Source: Serratia sarumanii
GTDB lineage: Bacteria; Pseudomonadota; Gammaproteobacteria; Enterobacterales; Enterobacteriaceae
Length of the DNA: 64,000 nucleotides
Direction: 5' to 3'
Assembly (NCBI RefSeq): GCF_029962605.1
Contig: NZ_CP124750.1
Span: 4,030,001 to 4,094,000 of the forward strand
The notes under the pieces were generated by a model. The model was given only the letters and a program-made list of their open reading frames with translations, did not search any database and was not told the origin of the DNA. Below, piece by piece: positions 62,397-64,000 of the stretch; within the stretch, counting starts at the first letter, position 1, and each line of letters begins with the position of its first letter. The position numbers and the translations under genes are program-made.

Positions 62397-63761
62397 TTAT
62401 TTCCACAGACGGAAGCGTGGTTCGTCTTCGCCGGCCGGCGTCTCCTTTGCCAGACGCGCCGGATCGGCCACCTGATACCAGTCCAACTTGCGCGTCAACA
62501 GCATAATGCCCGCCAGAATGGCGAACAGCAGCCCCGCCCCCAGCACCAACGCATTGTCCTCCGACTGCAGCAGCAAATAGAGCACGCCGTACAACAGCAA
62601 TAGGCTCGCGGCGAACAGCGCACCGCGCAGCTTGCCGCGCAGCACGGCGCTCAGGTAGAAGCCGATCAGTCCGCTGCAGGCGATGCTGGCCGCCAGGTAA
62701 GCGAGAGCGAATCCCAGGTGTTCGGAGAAGGCCAGCAGAATCAGGTAGAACAACACCAGCGCCGCGCCGACCAGCAGGTATTGAATCGGGTGCACCCGCA
62801 GCCCGGTCAGGGTTTCGAACAGGAAAAACGCCATAAACGTCAGCCCGATAAACAGCAGCGCGTATTTGACCGCGCGCTCGGTCAACTGATAGTGATCGAC
62901 CGGTTCGACCAGGCTGGCGCTGAAGGCCGGCAGCTTGTCCTCGTCGATAATGCCATCGTCGTAATGGAACGCACTGTTGATGTTGTTGGCGAACCAGGTG
63001 CTGCGCCAGCGAGCGCTAAACCCTTGCTCCGTCACCTTGCGTTCGTCCGGCAGGAAGTTGCCGAGGAAATTCGGGTGCGGCCAGTTGCTTTGCAGCTGCA
63101 GCTCGCTGCTGCGCCCCAGCGGCACCAGTGACAGGCTGCTGGTGCCCGCCAGCGTCAGGGTGAAGTCGGCGCTCAGCCCCGCTTTTTGTTGCAGCGCCGC
63201 CAGCGTCAGCGGTGCGTGGATCCCCTGGCGCAACGATCCCACGCCGGTGCCCGGCTCAAACGCCACCGGCTGCGGCGTTGCCAGCGGGGAAATGCTCTTG
63301 ATGCCGCGAGAATCGCTCAGCGCCACCAGCAGGAACGGCTGGCCGACGGTCACTTTGGCGCGTTGCAAATCCGCCAGCTCCGGCTGGCCGAAACGCACCT
63401 TGAAGTTCAGCGGCCCCTGGTAAACCTGCGTCTGATAAATGCCCAACTTGCGCACTTCCACATTCGGCGCCCCCTGCACCTGAAGCGACTCCGGCAGCAA
63501 ATAGCGGTGATGCTGCACCCGCTGCACCACCGTTTGCCCTTTCTCGTCTTTTTTTTCTTCTTGTTCGACATAAGGAATGACAATCAACGGGCCGAGCACG
63601 CGCTGCGCCCCGCTGGTGCTTTCGCTCACCTGCCCGACCACGCTTTGCCGATAGCCGCTGCGTTCGTCGATCACGCTCATCAGTTGGGCGATGGGGATCA
63701 ACATCACCACCATCAATCCCAGCAGCGTGGTTATTTTCCAGAAAAGTACCGATTTCATCAT
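62397..63761 (-). CDS. creD: Inner membrane protein CreD
   Basis: A 454-residue CreD protein. An N-terminal helix (ITTLLGLMVVMLIPIAQLMS) precedes a large periplasmic domain (residues 30-290, with RSGYRQSVVGQVSESTSGAQ), then five or six C-terminal helices. It belongs to the CreBC regulon and is linked to envelope stability and beta-lactam/colicin tolerance. GAGGAG precedes the ATG. It follows creC by 80 bp. Confidence 0.93.
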   Translation of the reverse strand: MMKSVLFWKITTLLGLMVVMLIPIAQLMSVIDERSGYRQSVVGQVSESTSGAQRVLGPLIVIPYVEQEEKKDEKGQTVVQRVQHHRYLLPESLQVQGAPNVEVRKLGIYQTQVYQGPLNFKVRFGQPELADLQRAKVTVGQPFLLVALSDSRGIKSISPLATPQPVAFEPGTGVGSLRQGIHAPLTLAALQQKAGLSADFTLTLAGTSSLSLVPLGRSSELQLQSNWPHPNFLGNFLPDERKVTEQGFSARWRSTWFANNINSAFHYDDGIIDEDKLPAFSASLVEPVDHYQLTERAVKYALLFIGLTFMAFFLFETLTGLRVHPIQYLLVGAALVLFYLILLAFSEHLGFALAYLAASIACSGLIGFYLSAVLRGKLRGALFAASLLLLYGVLYLLLQSEDNALVLGAGLLFAILAGIMLLTRKLDWYQVADPARLAKETPAGEDEPRFRLWK

Positions 63762-63841
63762 GCTCGCTCCTCGTAGGTAATGAGGCCACGATAAAACCCG
63801 CAGGTGAAATCAGAATGTGGTTATGTGAAGGGAAGGTGAAG

Positions 63842-64000
63842 TCACAGCGATAACCTGAACGTCGCTTCCACCCCGTGCGGCCGGCGGTTGCGCAGGTGAA
63901 TGCCGCCATGATGCAGACGGGCGACCTCCTGCACGAAGTTCAGCCCCAGCCCGCTGCTTTTTGGTCGTTCGGCGCGCGGCAACGAATAAAAGCGCTCGAA
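63842..64000 (-). CDS. creC: Sensor histidine kinase CreC (3' end only)
   Basis: The last 52 residues are visible. ERFYSLPRAERPKSSGLGLN is the F and G2 boxes of the ATP-binding domain, and FVQEVARLHHGGIHLRNR closely follows the E. coli CreC C-terminus. The rest lies beyond the window. CreC senses carbon/penicillin-type stress and phosphorylates CreB. Confidence 0.9.
   Translation of the reverse strand, partial: FERFYSLPRAERPKSSGLGLNFVQEVARLHHGGIHLRNRRPHGVEATFRLSL

Overview
The window looks like enterobacterial chromosome, most likely Serratia (S. marcescens group). This is an inference from remembered gene content, not from a search. The right end carries the core block tRNA-Gly(CCC), lysS, prfB (with its programmed frameshift), recJ, dsbC, xerD, fldB, creD and the end of creC. 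The DNA is mostly GC-rich and compact, broken by AT-rich accessory patches near 13.8-14.1, 22.0-22.5, 33.3-34.1, 40.2-40.8 and 48.5-50.6 kb. No CRISPR array, rRNA or insertion sequence was seen.

Left part (1-13.7 kb): a LysR regulator cut by the window edge, an exported metallo-beta-lactamase-fold protein, a cytoplasmic DsbA-like protein, a secreted protein of unknown role, a YddA-type ABC transporter, an N-acetylgalactosamine/galactosamine PTS operon (agaR, agaZ, agaVWEF) lacking the downstream catabolic genes, a CynX-type MFS transporter, two small genes (one YmiA-like) and a YojI-like ABC exporter.

Fimbrial island (14.1-23.0 kb): a FimB/FimE-type recombinase, two LuxR-type regulators with unusual receiver domains, a chaperone-usher operon (minor subunit, tip adhesin, usher, chaperone, major subunit) and a second recombinase. 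Between the major subunit and the second recombinase lies a candidate invertible switch: 11-bp inverted repeats 279 bp apart enclosing a strong promoter that, in this assembly, points away from the operon (phase OFF).

Peptide export island (23.5-33.7 kb, minus strand): the most interesting region. One gene string encodes a 67-residue precursor with a double-glycine leader and four cysteines, a membrane-anchored DsbA-like protein, an LpxL-like acyltransferase, a C39-peptidase ABC exporter, a MacA-like adaptor, a MacB-like ABC transporter, an outer-membrane channel lipoprotein, a complete FabF-like ketosynthase and an acyl carrier protein, ending in a good terminator. I propose a disulfide-bonded and possibly fatty-acylated microcin-like peptide with its own export route to the outside.

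Middle part (34-48 kb): a LysR regulator next to lldP-lldD (L-lactate use), a MoaF-like protein with an MFS transporter, a glyoxalase-fold protein, a BCCT transporter divergent from betI with a perfect 22-bp palindrome between them, an Atm1-type ABC transporter, an AraC/GyrI-like regulator, the degenerate LytM factor actS and an HdeD-family protein.

Toxin patch and right part (48-64 kb): an AT-rich two-gene locus encodes a predicted wall-degrading protein (GH75-like domain plus CHAP/NlpC-like domain) and a lipoprotein interrupted by a one-base deletion in an A5 tract, a plausible immunity gene. Then come a 2-oxoglutarate oxygenase/PLP-enzyme pair, a small lipoprotein, a BetT-type choline transporter and the core block.
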